Below are positions 25,924 to 33,726 of a stretch of 64,000 bases of DNA, in pieces. The position numbers were made by a program, and so were the translations under genes. This DNA comes from Actinoalloteichus fjordicus. GTDB taxonomy: Bacteria > Actinomycetota > Actinomycetes > Mycobacteriales > Pseudonocardiaceae. The notes under the pieces were generated by a model. The model was not told the DNA's origin. It made no database searches and saw nothing but the letters and a program-made list of their open reading frames with translations. The DNA lies in NCBI RefSeq assembly GCF_001941625.1, contig NZ_CP016076.1, positions 4,428,249 to 4,492,248 of the forward strand, given 5' to 3'. Numbering within the stretch: position 1 is the first letter of the stretch; every line of letters begins with the position of its first letter.

Positions 25924-28566
25924 ATGGACCAGCAGCACCCCGGCCGCGCCGCCTCGACCGCTCCCGATCCGACGGCGGCAGGCTCGACGACTTCCGGGGC
26001 GACCACGGCGCAGCGCTCCGCACCGCGCGACGCACCCGCCGACGGCGCAGGCTCGGGCGGTTCCGGGGCGGACGACTCGATCAGCGAGCACTCGATCATC
26101 GGCGACGCGGCGACACCGCGAGCCGTCGAGCCGTGGCGTCGGCCAGAGCTGTCGGTCGAGGCGCGCGTGGCGGATCTGCTGCCCAGGATGACGCTGGCGG
26201 AGAAGCTCGCCCAGCTCGTCGGCGTCTGGGTCAGCGCGACCGACGGCGCCGACGGCGTCGCACCGCATCAACACGAGCAGACCGAGGAGCCCCCGGTCTG
26301 GTCCGAGGCGATCCGGTCCGGTCTCGGCCAGCTCACCAGGACCTTCGGCACCACCCCCGTCGACCCGACGACCGGGGCGAGGATGCTGGCCGACGCGCAG
26401 CGCGAGATCGTCGCGGCGAGCAGGTTCGGCATTCCCGCCATGGCCCACGAGGAGTGCCTGGCAGGCTTCGCCGCCTGGCGGGCGACGGTGTTTCCGGTGC
26501 CCATCGCCTGGGGCGCGTCCTTCAACCCCGAGCTGGTGGAGACGATGGCGGCGGCAATCGGCGCGGACCTGCGCTCGGTCGGCGTGCACCAGGGACTGGC
26601 CCCGGTGCTCGACGTCGTCCGGGACTCCCGATGGGGCCGGGTCGAGGAGACGATCGGCGAGGACCCGTTCCTGGTCGGCACGATCGGGGCCGCCTACGTC
26701 CGCGGCATCGAGGGCGCCGGGGTGGTGGCCACGCTGAAGCACTTCGCCGGCTACTCCGCCTCACGGGCGGGTCGCAACCTCGCTCCGGTGGCCGTCGGAC
26801 CGCGCGAACTCGCCGACGTGATCCTCCCGCCCTTCGAGACGGCCTTGCGGCACGGCGGCGCCCGGTCGGTGATGCACTCCTACGCCGAGATCGACGGCGT
26901 GCCGGTCGCGGCCGACGAGAAGCTGCTCACCGGTCTGCTACGCGATCAGTGGGGCTTCACCGGCGTCGTGGTCGCCGACTACTTCGGCATCGCGTTCCTA
27001 CAGCGCCTGCACGGAACGGCGGCCGATGAGGGCGAGGCCGCTCAGCAGGCCCTCACGGCGGGTGTCGACGTCGAGCTGCCGACGGTGCGGTGCTTCGGCG
27101 AGCCGCTCGCCGAACGGATTCGGGCCGGGCTCGTCCCGGAGTCGCTCGTCGACCGCGCCGTGACCAGGGTGCTCCGTCAGAAGTGCGAGCTGGGACTCCT
27201 CGACCCGGACTGGTCGCCGGAGCCGCCCGCGCTGAGGGGCCGCCCGCCCGCATCCGCCTCGTCCACAGCGGCTCCCGCCGTCGACCTCGACTCCCCCGCG
27301 AACCGCCGGGTGGCCCGCAGGCTCGCCGAGGAGTCGGTGGTGCTGCTGGCCGATCGGCAGGGGGTGCTGCCGCTGCGGAGTCCCGGTCGGGTGGCGGTGC
27401 TGGGCCCGCTCGCCGACGACGTCCACGCGATGCTCGGCTGCTACTCGTTCCCCGCCCACGTCGGCGTCTCCTACCCGGAACTGCCGGTGGGCGTGGAGAT
27501 TCCCACGGTGCTCGACGCCTTGCGCACCGGGCTCGACGCGAGCGCGATCCTCCCCGAGCCGGGCTGCGCCGTCACCGGCGAGGACCGCTCCGGGATCGCC
27601 GACGCGGTGGACACGGCCCGCGCCGCCGACCTGGCGCTGGTGGTCGTCGGCGACCACTCCGGGTTGTTCGGCCGGGGCACCTCCGGTGAGGGCTGTGACG
27701 CGACGGACCTGTCGCTGCCCGGTGTGCAGGGCGACCTGCTCGCCGCAGTGGTCGACACCGGGGTGCCGACGGTCGCCGTGGTGATCAGTGGCAGGCCGTA
27801 CGCGCTCGGAACGGTCGCCGATCGCCTCGCGGCGGTGGTGCAGGCCTTCCTGCCCGGCGAGGAGGGGGCGGCGGCGGTGGTCGACGTGCTCACCGGTCGG
27901 GTCAATCCCTCGGGACGGCTGCCAGTGAACCTGCCCGCCACGCCGCACGGGCAGCCCTTCACCTATCTGACGCCGCCGCTGGGCCTGCGCTCGGAGGTCA
28001 GTTCGGCCGACCCCACACCACTATTCCCCTTCGGTCACGGACTCTCGTACACGACGTACCGGTACTCGGCGCTGCGGGTGCGGGCGATCGATCAGCAGGC
28101 CGAGGCCGGTGCAGGCGGAGCGGCCGAGGCCCAGACCGCGGACGGGGACGAGGCCGCCGCGAACGCGCGGATCGCGACGGACGGCACGGTCGAGGTGTCC
28201 TGCGTCGTGGCCAACGTCGGCGACCGCGACGGAGTGGAGGTCGTGCAGCTCTACCTGCGTGATCCGGTGGCGCAGGTGACCCGGCCGGTGCGGCAGCTCG
28301 CGGGCTTCGTCCGGGTCCCGCTGCGGGCCGGGACCGAGCGGGAGGTGCGCTTCCGGCTGCACGCCGACCGGACGTCCTTCACCGGGCGCGCAGGGCATCG
28401 CCTCGTCGAGCCAGGGCTCGTGGAGGTGCACGTCGGGGCGTCGAGTGCCGATCTTCGGCTGCACGGCGAGTTCGTCCTCACCGGCTCCCCGCGAGGGGTC
28501 GGTGAGGATCGGGTGCTCGACACGCCCGTCACGCTCGGGGCGGACCGGCCCGTGACGGACAGCTGA
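25924..28566 (+). CDS. Glycoside hydrolase family 3 (beta-xylosidase/beta-glucosidase, BxlA-like)
   Basis: An 880-residue GH3 enzyme. A low-complexity N-terminus (about residues 1-65) is followed by the catalytic barrel (GRVEETIGEDP at 238-248, LKHF at 271-274, and the probable nucleophile D352 in GVVVADYFG). The alpha/beta sandwich and a C-terminal FnIII-like domain (VVQLYLRDPVAQVTRPVRQL) come next. There is no signal peptide, so it should act in the cytosol on imported oligosaccharides. ATG 25924 has GGAGA 8 bases upstream. Divergence from a BxlEFG-like importer argues for beta-xylosidase activity, though beta-glucosidase cannot be excluded. A hairpin follows the stop. Confidence 0.92.
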   Translation: MDQQHPGRAASTAPDPTAAGSTTSGATTAQRSAPRDAPADGAGSGGSGADDSISEHSIIGDAATPRAVEPWRRPELSVEARVADLLPRMTLAEKLAQLVGVWVSATDGADGVAPHQHEQTEEPPVWSEAIRSGLGQLTRTFGTTPVDPTTGARMLADAQREIVAASRFGIPAMAHEECLAGFAAWRATVFPVPIAWGASFNPELVETMAAAIGADLRSVGVHQGLAPVLDVVRDSRWGRVEETIGEDPFLVGTIGAAYVRGIEGAGVVATLKHFAGYSASRAGRNLAPVAVGPRELADVILPPFETALRHGGARSVMHSYAEIDGVPVAADEKLLTGLLRDQWGFTGVVVADYFGIAFLQRLHGTAADEGEAAQQALTAGVDVELPTVRCFGEPLAERIRAGLVPESLVDRAVTRVLRQKCELGLLDPDWSPEPPALRGRPPASASSTAAPAVDLDSPANRRVARRLAEESVVLLADRQGVLPLRSPGRVAVLGPLADDVHAMLGCYSFPAHVGVSYPELPVGVEIPTVLDALRTGLDASAILPEPGCAVTGEDRSGIADAVDTARAADLALVVVGDHSGLFGRGTSGEGCDATDLSLPGVQGDLLAAVVDTGVPTVAVVISGRPYALGTVADRLAAVVQAFLPGEEGAAAVVDVLTGRVNPSGRLPVNLPATPHGQPFTYLTPPLGLRSEVSSADPTPLFPFGHGLSYTTYRYSALRVRAIDQQAEAGAGGAAEAQTADGDEAAANARIATDGTVEVSCVVANVGDRDGVEVVQLYLRDPVAQVTRPVRQLAGFVRVPLRAGTEREVRFRLHADRTSFTGRAGHRLVEPGLVEVHVGASSADLRLHGEFVLTGSPRGVGEDRVLDTPVTLGADRPVTDS

Positions 28567-28579
28567 GCCGAAGGCATCG

Positions 28580-28608
28580 GCCGCGCCGCGCATGACGGGC
28601 GGCGCGGC
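28580..28608 (+). terminator. Terminator hairpin of the GH3 gene
   Basis: A perfect 10-bp inverted repeat, GCCGCGCCGC (28580-28589) and GCGGCGCGGC (28599-28608), with a 9-base loop, starts 13 bases after the GH3 stop. A second GC hairpin (arms near 28634-28647 and 28665-28676) follows. Confidence 0.7.
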
Positions 28609-29156
28609 GCGTGACGGGCACGACGGGCGTGACCGGCGGCGCGGCTTCAGGCGGCATGCCGTCCGAAGCCGCCGCCTCGACGACGGGGGCGGTGTCGCTG
28701 CGGTCGGATGTCCGGCTGCTCAGGCGACGAGAAGTCATGATGAAATGATCGAACACCTGTTCGATATCCGCAAGATATCGATCGGGTGGAATGCCTCCGC
28801 CGCCGAAATGCGGCCGGGACCCGACCGCCACCCGACCTTCGCGCCCGCCCCCTCGGCCGACAGGTCGCCCGGCCTGTCCGGCCGGTCAGGTGTCCGGACG
28901 ATGACAGGGCAGGCGGCCAGTACGGTTTCAGCGATGACGCCCACGCCGGGGTAAATCCAGTGGCGCACCGGATGACCTCGCCGAGGACGTGGCCGTGATA
29001 CTCGCAGGCTGCGATCAGGTGTCTCCGAACGTTCCGGTGTCCGGACATTCGGCGCCGGGCCGCAGGCGGGCTCGGCGGCGGGGGTGCCGAGCTGCGGAGG
29101 GCACGCACCGGCACCGCCGCAAACGCATCCGCTGTACGCCGCCGTCCGAGGATTGA
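28609..29156. other. Gene-free gap holding a LexA box
   Basis: Between the GH3 and MarR genes, which converge here, I see no sound gene. The LexA-type palindrome at 28749-28764 is the clearest element. Two coding-like scraps are visible: a plus-strand frame from ATG 28745 (MIEHLFDIRKISIGWN), overlapping the box, and a minus-strand stretch at about 28960-29030 (HLIAACEYHGHVLGEVIRC). Neither has enough support to call a gene. Confidence 0.4.
28749..28764. promoter_or_regulatory. LexA (SOS) box
   Basis: TCGAACACCTGTTCGA is a perfect match to the actinobacterial LexA site TCGAAC-N4-GTTCGA. It lies in a gap with no clear gene on either side, so its target may be an unannotated small gene or RNA, or a lost gene. 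Confidence 0.7.
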
Positions 29157-29828
29157 TCAGCTGCGCGCCCTGCCCCGCCGGGCCCTCATCGACGCGGCAG
29201 ACGTCGTCGCCTCCTGGTCCGTCGCCTCCTGATTCGTCGCCTCCTGATTCATCGCAGCAGGGTCCGTCGCCCCCGAGGACGTCGCGGCAGGGGACGTCGC
29301 GGCAGCGGACGTCCCCGCCGAAGACCTCACAGCAGCGGACGCCACCGCCGCCGGGCCGTCCCGACCCGTCGGCGGCTCGCCCAGGTTTTCGACGACGGTG
29401 GTGGCGATCTCGACGAACACGGCGAGCTGCGCCGGGGTCAGCAGGTCGATGAAGTACTCGCGCACCGTGTCGACGTGGCCGGGGGCGGCGGCCGCCAGCG
29501 TGCGCAGCCCCGCATCGGTGAGGGCCACGACGGCGGCGCGGCCGTCGTCGGCGCATTCCTCCCGGCCGACGAGGTCGCGCTGCTCCATGCGGGTGAGGTG
29601 GTGCGACAGCCTGCTCTTGGACCACAGCATCCGGTCGGCCAGCTCGCTGATCCTGCGCCGATGCCCGGGCGACTCGGACAGCGTGGACAAGACGTCGTAG
29701 TCCGGCATCGAGAGACCCGAGTCGACGCTCAGCTCTCTGGCGATTCGGGCATCGAGCAGCAGCCGCATGCGGCGGTAGCCCAGCCAGGCCCGCTGTTGGT
29801 CGTCGTCGAGCCAGTTCGGGTCGGTCAC
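29157..29828 (-). CDS. MarR family transcriptional regulator
   Basis: A 223-residue protein. Residues about 5-150 form a MarR winged-helix domain (GLSMPDYDVLSTLSESPGHR, then ADRMLWSKSRLSHHLTRMEQ with recognition helix, then DGRAAVVALTDAGLRTL). The last 70 residues are low-complexity, with short repeats such as NQEAT and DQEAT coded by near-identical 15-base units. GTG 29828 is chosen because upstream codons would run through the operator. The divergent YczE-like gene and two TTGACATGTCA palindromes between them indicate repression of both promoters, relieved by a phenolic or redox ligand. The ligand is unknown. Confidence 0.9.
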   Translation of the reverse strand: MTDPNWLDDDQQRAWLGYRRMRLLLDARIARELSVDSGLSMPDYDVLSTLSESPGHRRRISELADRMLWSKSRLSHHLTRMEQRDLVGREECADDGRAAVVALTDAGLRTLAAAAPGHVDTVREYFIDLLTPAQLAVFVEIATTVVENLGEPPTGRDGPAAVASAAVRSSAGTSAAATSPAATSSGATDPAAMNQEATNQEATDQEATTSAASMRARRGRARS

Positions 29829-29848
29829 CCGGCACACTCTAGCGTCTT

Positions 29849-29895
29849 GTTGACATGTCACCCATCTGCGCCTACCTTCTCGTTGACATGTCAAC
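29849..29895. promoter_or_regulatory. Twin MarR operators
   Basis: GTTGACATGTCAAC (29882-29895) is a perfect 14-bp palindrome. GTTGACATGTCACC (29849-29862), 33 bases away (about three helical turns), differs at one base. Each contains TTGACA, so a bound repressor would cover a -35 element. They lie exactly between the divergent MarR and YczE-like starts. Confidence 0.8.
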
Positions 29896-29908
29896 GAAAG
29901 GGGTCGCG

Positions 29909-31309
29909 GTGCAGGACGAATCGGGGAGGCCGGGCTCGCGGGTCGAGGGCGCGGCGCCGCGCCCGCCTGCCCGGCGAGCGAGAGTCGACCTGCCGCGTCG
30001 CCTAGCCAGACTCGCCGTCGGCCTTCCGCTGTTCAGCCTCGGGCTGGCGATGATGCTCAACGCCGGTCTGGGCCTCTCGCCCTGGGACGTGTTCCATCAG
30101 GGCCTGGCACTGCGCACCGGGCTGCCGTTCGGCGTCGTCGTGATCGGCGCGGGCGTCGTCGTGCTGGCGCTGTGGATTCCGTTACGGCAGCGACCAGGCA
30201 TCGGCACCGTCCTCAACATCGCGAGCGTCGGCGTGCTCACCGAGGCCGCGCTCACCGTCCTGCCCGAACCCGCTCACCCGGCGGCCCGGGCGGCGTTCCT
30301 GCTCGCGGGCCTGCTGATCAACGCGATCGGGCTGGGCCTGTACCTCGGCGCGGGCCTCGGGCCGGGGCCGAGGGACGGCCTGATGACCGGACTCGCGGCA
30401 CGCGGCTGGACGATCCGCCGCGCCCGCACGGGCGTCGAGGTCGGCGTCCTGGCGATCGGCTGGCTGCTCGGCGGCACCGTCGGCATCGGCACCGTGCTGT
30501 ACGCGGTCGGGATCGGCCCGCTACTCCAGGTGCTGCTTCCCCGGCTGTCCGGCCCGCCGCACCCCCGCGACCACGAGCCCGCAGCCGCCGCACTCGGCGG
30601 GGCGCTCGACCCGCCGCCCGATCGTCGCGATCGACGGGGAGCCCCGATCACCGCCGCCCCGCAGCAGCGGCGCCCCGCCCCCCTCGCTCCACCCGTCCCC
30701 AGTCCCACCCCACTGCACTCAGGAGAAGTCCCCATGCCAGTCCTGCATGTCATCGTCGCGAGTACCCGGCCGGGCAGGCTCGGGCCGGCCGTCGCCCGGT
30801 GGTGCACCGACGTCGCCGTCGACCACGGCGGATTCGAGGTGCGCACGGTCGATCTCGGCGAACTCGCGCTGCCCTTCCTCGACGAGCCGGAGCACCCGGC
30901 CGCAGGCCGCTACCGCCATCAGCACACGAAGGACTGGAGCGCGCTGGTCGACTCCGCCGACGCCTTCGTGTTCGTCATGCCCGAATACAACTTCGGGTTC
31001 AACGCGGTCGTGAAGAACGCCGTCGACTTCCTGTACTCGGAGTGGCACTACAAGCCCGTCGGCTTCGTCAGCTACGGCATGACCTCCGGCGGGCTCCGCG
31101 CGGTGCAGATGCTCAAGCAGGTGGTGACGACGCTGAAGATGTCTCCGGTCACCGAGGCCGTCTCGATCCCCTTCGTCAGCGAGCAGATCCAGGACGGCGT
31201 ACTGCTCGACGATCCGGCCAGGACCGCCGCCTGCACCCGGATGCTCGACGAACTGGGGCGACTGTCCGCCGCACTGGCCCCGCTGCGCAGCGAGCGGGTC
31301 CCGTCGTGA
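29909..31309 (+). CDS. YczE/YitT-like membrane protein, frame continuing into FMN reductase
   Basis: From GTG 29909 (AAAGGGG upstream) the frame is open for 466 codons. Residues 1 to about 230 form a YczE-type membrane protein with about five hydrophobic segments (GLPLFSLGLAMMLNAGLGLS, GPRDGLMTGLAARGWTIRRA). A Pro/Arg-rich linker of about 50 residues follows, then a complete NAD(P)H:FMN reductase. In the relatives I know these are separate genes, and a good ribosome site sits before the reductase ATG (30734), so the joined frame may reflect loss of a stop codon. Either a true fusion or two coupled products is possible. Expression is probably controlled by the divergent MarR protein through the twin operators. 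Confidence 0.75.
   Translation: MQDESGRPGSRVEGAAPRPPARRARVDLPRRLARLAVGLPLFSLGLAMMLNAGLGLSPWDVFHQGLALRTGLPFGVVVIGAGVVVLALWIPLRQRPGIGTVLNIASVGVLTEAALTVLPEPAHPAARAAFLLAGLLINAIGLGLYLGAGLGPGPRDGLMTGLAARGWTIRRARTGVEVGVLAIGWLLGGTVGIGTVLYAVGIGPLLQVLLPRLSGPPHPRDHEPAAAALGGALDPPPDRRDRRGAPITAAPQQRRPAPLAPPVPSPTPLHSGEVPMPVLHVIVASTRPGRLGPAVARWCTDVAVDHGGFEVRTVDLGELALPFLDEPEHPAAGRYRHQHTKDWSALVDSADAFVFVMPEYNFGFNAVVKNAVDFLYSEWHYKPVGFVSYGMTSGGLRAVQMLKQVVTTLKMSPVTEAVSIPFVSEQIQDGVLLDDPARTAACTRMLDELGRLSAALAPLRSERVPS
30734..31309 (+). CDS. NAD(P)H-dependent FMN reductase (internal start)
   Basis: AGGAGAAG nine bases before ATG 30734 marks an independent start for a 191-residue flavodoxin-like reductase, the normal length for the family. 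HVIVASTRPGRLGPAVARW is the FMN phosphate-binding loop, and FVMPEYNFGFNAVVKNAVDF carries the PEYN motif near the flavin. The enzyme reduces FMN or quinones with NAD(P)H in the cytosol. It overlaps the next gene by GTGA. The upstream frame is open into the YczE-like protein, so it may also be made as a fusion. Confidence 0.85.
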   Translation: MPVLHVIVASTRPGRLGPAVARWCTDVAVDHGGFEVRTVDLGELALPFLDEPEHPAAGRYRHQHTKDWSALVDSADAFVFVMPEYNFGFNAVVKNAVDFLYSEWHYKPVGFVSYGMTSGGLRAVQMLKQVVTTLKMSPVTEAVSIPFVSEQIQDGVLLDDPARTAACTRMLDELGRLSAALAPLRSERVPS

Positions 31310-31782
31310 TCGCGCAGTCCGGCCGTCCCGGACTCGGCGTGCTGCTCGACCTGCTGAACGAGCAGCGGCGCGGCATCCTCATGACACTGCGCGGGAACGG
31401 TCGTCCGCAGGCGTCGGTGGTCTCCTACACCTTCCGCCCGGCGACGGGCGAGATCCTGGTGTCACTGACCGACGGACGGGCCAAGACGCGCAATCTTCGG
31501 CGCGATCCGAGGGCCTCCTTCCAGGTGAGCACGCCCGACCTTGGCGCCTACCTTGTCCTGGACGCCACGGCGGTGCTCTCCCCCGTGGCGACCGATCCGC
31601 AGGACGCGACGGTGGCGGAACTGGTCCAGGTCTACCGCGAGATCGCGGGCGAGCATCCCGACTGGACCGAGTACCGGGCCGCCATGGTGGCCGACCGGCG
31701 ACGGCTGCTGCGCCTGCGACCAGAGCGCGCCTACGGCTGGTCGCCCTCGGATGGCACGGTGGGCGTCGACCTGCGGGACTGA
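31306..31782 (+). CDS. PPOX-class F420-/flavin-dependent oxidoreductase
   Basis: A 158-residue split-barrel protein of the pyridoxamine 5'-phosphate oxidase superfamily: RGILMTLRGNGRPQASVVSY, then ILVSLTDGRAKTRNLRRDPR with the basic flavin- or F420-phosphate pocket, then WTEYRAAMVADRRRLLRLRP. The pattern fits the Rv1155-like F420-binding class. GTG 31306 overlaps the reductase stop by four bases, so the pair is translated together. The substrate is unknown. A role in detoxification alongside the reductase is plausible. Confidence 0.87.
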   Translation: MIAQSGRPGLGVLLDLLNEQRRGILMTLRGNGRPQASVVSYTFRPATGEILVSLTDGRAKTRNLRRDPRASFQVSTPDLGAYLVLDATAVLSPVATDPQDATVAELVQVYREIAGEHPDWTEYRAAMVADRRRLLRLRPERAYGWSPSDGTVGVDLRD

Positions 31783-31794
31783 GCCGGCTGGGGA

Positions 31795-31822
31795 GCGGTC
31801 GGGCCTGCGCGGGCCCGACCGC
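31795..31822 (+). terminator. Terminator hairpin of the MarR-controlled operon
   Basis: An 11-bp inverted repeat, GCGGTCGGGCC (31795-31805) and GGCCCGACCGC (31812-31822), with a 6-base loop, starts 13 bases after the PPOX stop. Confidence 0.7.
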
Positions 31823-32055
31823 AGGCCGGGCGGCTGCGGACGGGCTCCCGCCGGGGCTGCCGAGCCCTGGCGATCGAGACCGGGCCCGCCTGGCGGCCGG
31901 GGTCCTGAGGTCGGGCCCGGCTCGCGGGGGTCGTCCGCGAGCCGAGCGCGACGCGGCGGTCGGTCCTGCGGCGAGCCGACCGGTCGGTCGGCGGCCGCCG
32001 CTGGCCGCCCGCCACCGCAGGCCGGCCGTCGGGGCGCCGACGCCGACCCGACGGT

Positions 32056-32424
32056 TCAGGCCGCGGGCGCCTTGTCGAGGAAGCCGTGGATCAGCCGGAT
32101 TCGGCCGTCCGCCGCCAGGGCGGCCACGTCGAGACCGATCGCCACCGACTCGCCACCGCCCGCCGGGACCAGCTCCCAGCGGAACCGGACCACGTCGTGG
32201 TGTGCCTCGGCGCCGTCAAGCAGCCGGAAGACATGCCCGGCGAACATCTCCTGCGCGGCGCCGATCACCGCCGAGATCGACTCATGCCCGGTGACCGAGG
32301 CCAGCGGGTCGGTGTAGACGCCGTCCTCGGTCCACAGCTCGGTGATCGCACGACGGCGGGCGGCGGGGTCGGTCTCGTTCCAGGTCGCGATGTAGCGGGC
32401 AAGCAGTGCGGTCACGGTGCTCAT
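32056..32424 (-). CDS. SnoaL-like/NTF2-fold protein
   Basis: A 122-residue NTF2-like protein: ARYIATWNETDPAARRRAIT, ELWTEDGVYTDPLASVTGHE and IHGFLDKAP mark the cone-shaped fold. GAGGGG lies before ATG 32424. Members act as small cyclases, isomerases or ligand-binding proteins, and none can be assigned here. It diverges from an MmyB-type XRE regulator across an inverted-repeat operator, so it is probably that regulator's target. Confidence 0.85.
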   Translation of the reverse strand: MSTVTALLARYIATWNETDPAARRRAITELWTEDGVYTDPLASVTGHESISAVIGAAQEMFAGHVFRLLDGAEAHHDVVRFRWELVPAGGGESVAIGLDVAALAADGRIRLIHGFLDKAPAA

Positions 32425-32511
32425 GTCGGTCCCCTCGTGGTGCGGAGCGGCGGTTCCGATCTCGGCCGCCGGTCGGCCTCGTCGGCCGGACGCTTCAGAG
32501 CATGCCGAATC

Positions 32512-32545
32512 ACAGGTAATGTGGTCGATTACCTGTCAGGTAATG
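32512..32545. promoter_or_regulatory. Operator between SnoaL-like and MmyB-type regulator genes
   Basis: Perfect 9-bp arms ACAGGTAAT (32512-32520) and ATTACCTGT (32528-32536) with a 7-base centre, then a third half-site CAGGTAATG (32537-32545). It lies 20-53 bases before the regulator's ATG, well placed for autorepression and control of the divergent gene. Confidence 0.75.
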
Positions 32546-32564
32546 TCCCTCGAATCGAGGTCCG

Positions 32565-33383
32565 ATGACGAACGACGCTCCGGCCAGGCCGGTGGGACCC
32601 CTGCTGCGTTCCTGGCGGGAGCGCAGGCGCTGGAGCCAGCTCGAACTCTCCAACCAGGCCGAGGTCTCCACCCGCCACCTGAGCTTCATGGAGACCGGCC
32701 GCGCCAACCCGAGCCGGGAGATGGTGCTGCGGCTGGCCGAGCATCTCGACGTCCCGCTCCGCGACCGCAATGGGCTGCTCCTCGCGGCGGGCCACGCCCC
32801 CGTCTACACCGAATCCGAGCTCGGCTCGACTCGGCTGGAGACGGTGCGGGCCGCCGTGGCAAAGGTGCTCGCCGCCTACGAGCCCTATCCGGCCGTGCTG
32901 GTCGACCGATCGTGGAACATCGTCGACGGCAATGCAGGCGTCAGCCTGCTCACCGCAGGCGCGGCACCCGAACTGCTCGCCGCCCCGGCCAACGCACTGC
33001 GCATCAGCCTGCACCCGGACGGAATGGCGCCCCGGATCGTCAACCTCGGACAGTGGCGCAGGCACCTGCTGGACCGAGTGAGTCGCCAGGTCGCCAACGG
33101 CGGCGATCCCGAGCTCCGCGCGCTGCACACGGAGCTCACCGGGTATCCGGCGCCGCCGCGGCCCGCAGAGTCCGATCCGGACATCGAACTCGGCGACCTC
33201 GCCGTGCCGCTTCGGCTCCGCCACGACGACGGCGTGCTCTCCTTCATCAGCACCGTCACCACCTTCGGGGCGCCGCTGGACGTCACGATGGACGAGCTGG
33301 CCGTCGAGGCGTTCCTGCCCGCCGACGACGAGACCGCTGCGGCGCTGCGCGCCCATCGGGACCGCTTCGGATCGACGTGCTGA
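32565..33383 (+). CDS. XRE family regulator with MmyB-like ligand-binding domain
   Basis: A 272-residue regulator. The Cro/CI helix-turn-helix covers residues 10-70 (LRSWRERRRWSQLELSNQAE, then STRHLSFMETGRANPSREMV). The C-terminal MmyB-like PAS-type domain includes EPYPAVLVDRSWNIVDGNAG and LHPDGMAPRIVNLGQWRRHL, typical of the family, which is thought to bind small or fatty-acid-like ligands. ATG 32565 follows GAGGTCCG. It diverges from the SnoaL-like gene with a strong palindrome between them. Confidence 0.92.
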   Translation: MTNDAPARPVGPLLRSWRERRRWSQLELSNQAEVSTRHLSFMETGRANPSREMVLRLAEHLDVPLRDRNGLLLAAGHAPVYTESELGSTRLETVRAAVAKVLAAYEPYPAVLVDRSWNIVDGNAGVSLLTAGAAPELLAAPANALRISLHPDGMAPRIVNLGQWRRHLLDRVSRQVANGGDPELRALHTELTGYPAPPRPAESDPDIELGDLAVPLRLRHDDGVLSFISTVTTFGAPLDVTMDELAVEAFLPADDETAAALRAHRDRFGSTC

Positions 33384-33726
33384 TCGAGGGCGCCGACGGC
33401 GCTGCCCACCGGGTGCCTGCGCGGATACGGCCATCCGGGCCTGTACCGATGAAGGCCGGGCCTCCTACCGTCCGAAGGAGACAGAGCTCACCCCCTCCAG
33501 CCCCGCCGGAGAGGAGCGATCCGATGACCAGCCGACGCAGCGTGGCGTCGCGACCGGTGATCGACGCCGGGACGCCTGCGCGAAACCTGCGGCACCCGGC
33601 TCGGCTCGATGCGCACCGCCGCACCGGGCCGCCGCGCGACGACACCGCCCGCCGGATGTCACCGCATCGTGAGCATCGAGTCCCCGCCCGCAGTGCCGGG
33701 ACGGGGCCGACGAGGAGGTCACGTCT
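33384..33726. other. Region with one possible short ORF
   Basis: The 343 bases before the lipoprotein gene contain no certain gene. GGAGAGGAG precedes ATG 33524, and that frame runs to 33742 (72 codons), overlapping the lipoprotein start. The product is Arg-rich and unlike any family I know. It may be a short leader ORF or chance. The remainder shows nothing clear. Confidence 0.3.

Noticed and set aside
25447-26742. Upstream extension of the sugar-binding lipoprotein frame
   Set aside because: The extra 430 codons run through the divergent promoter and the GH3 gene; the lipobox and ribosome site fix the start at 25446.
28592-28954. A 120-codon plus-strand frame over the LexA box
   Set aside because: It starts inside the GH3 terminator and lacks a ribosome site; the LexA box lies within the frame and not before it.
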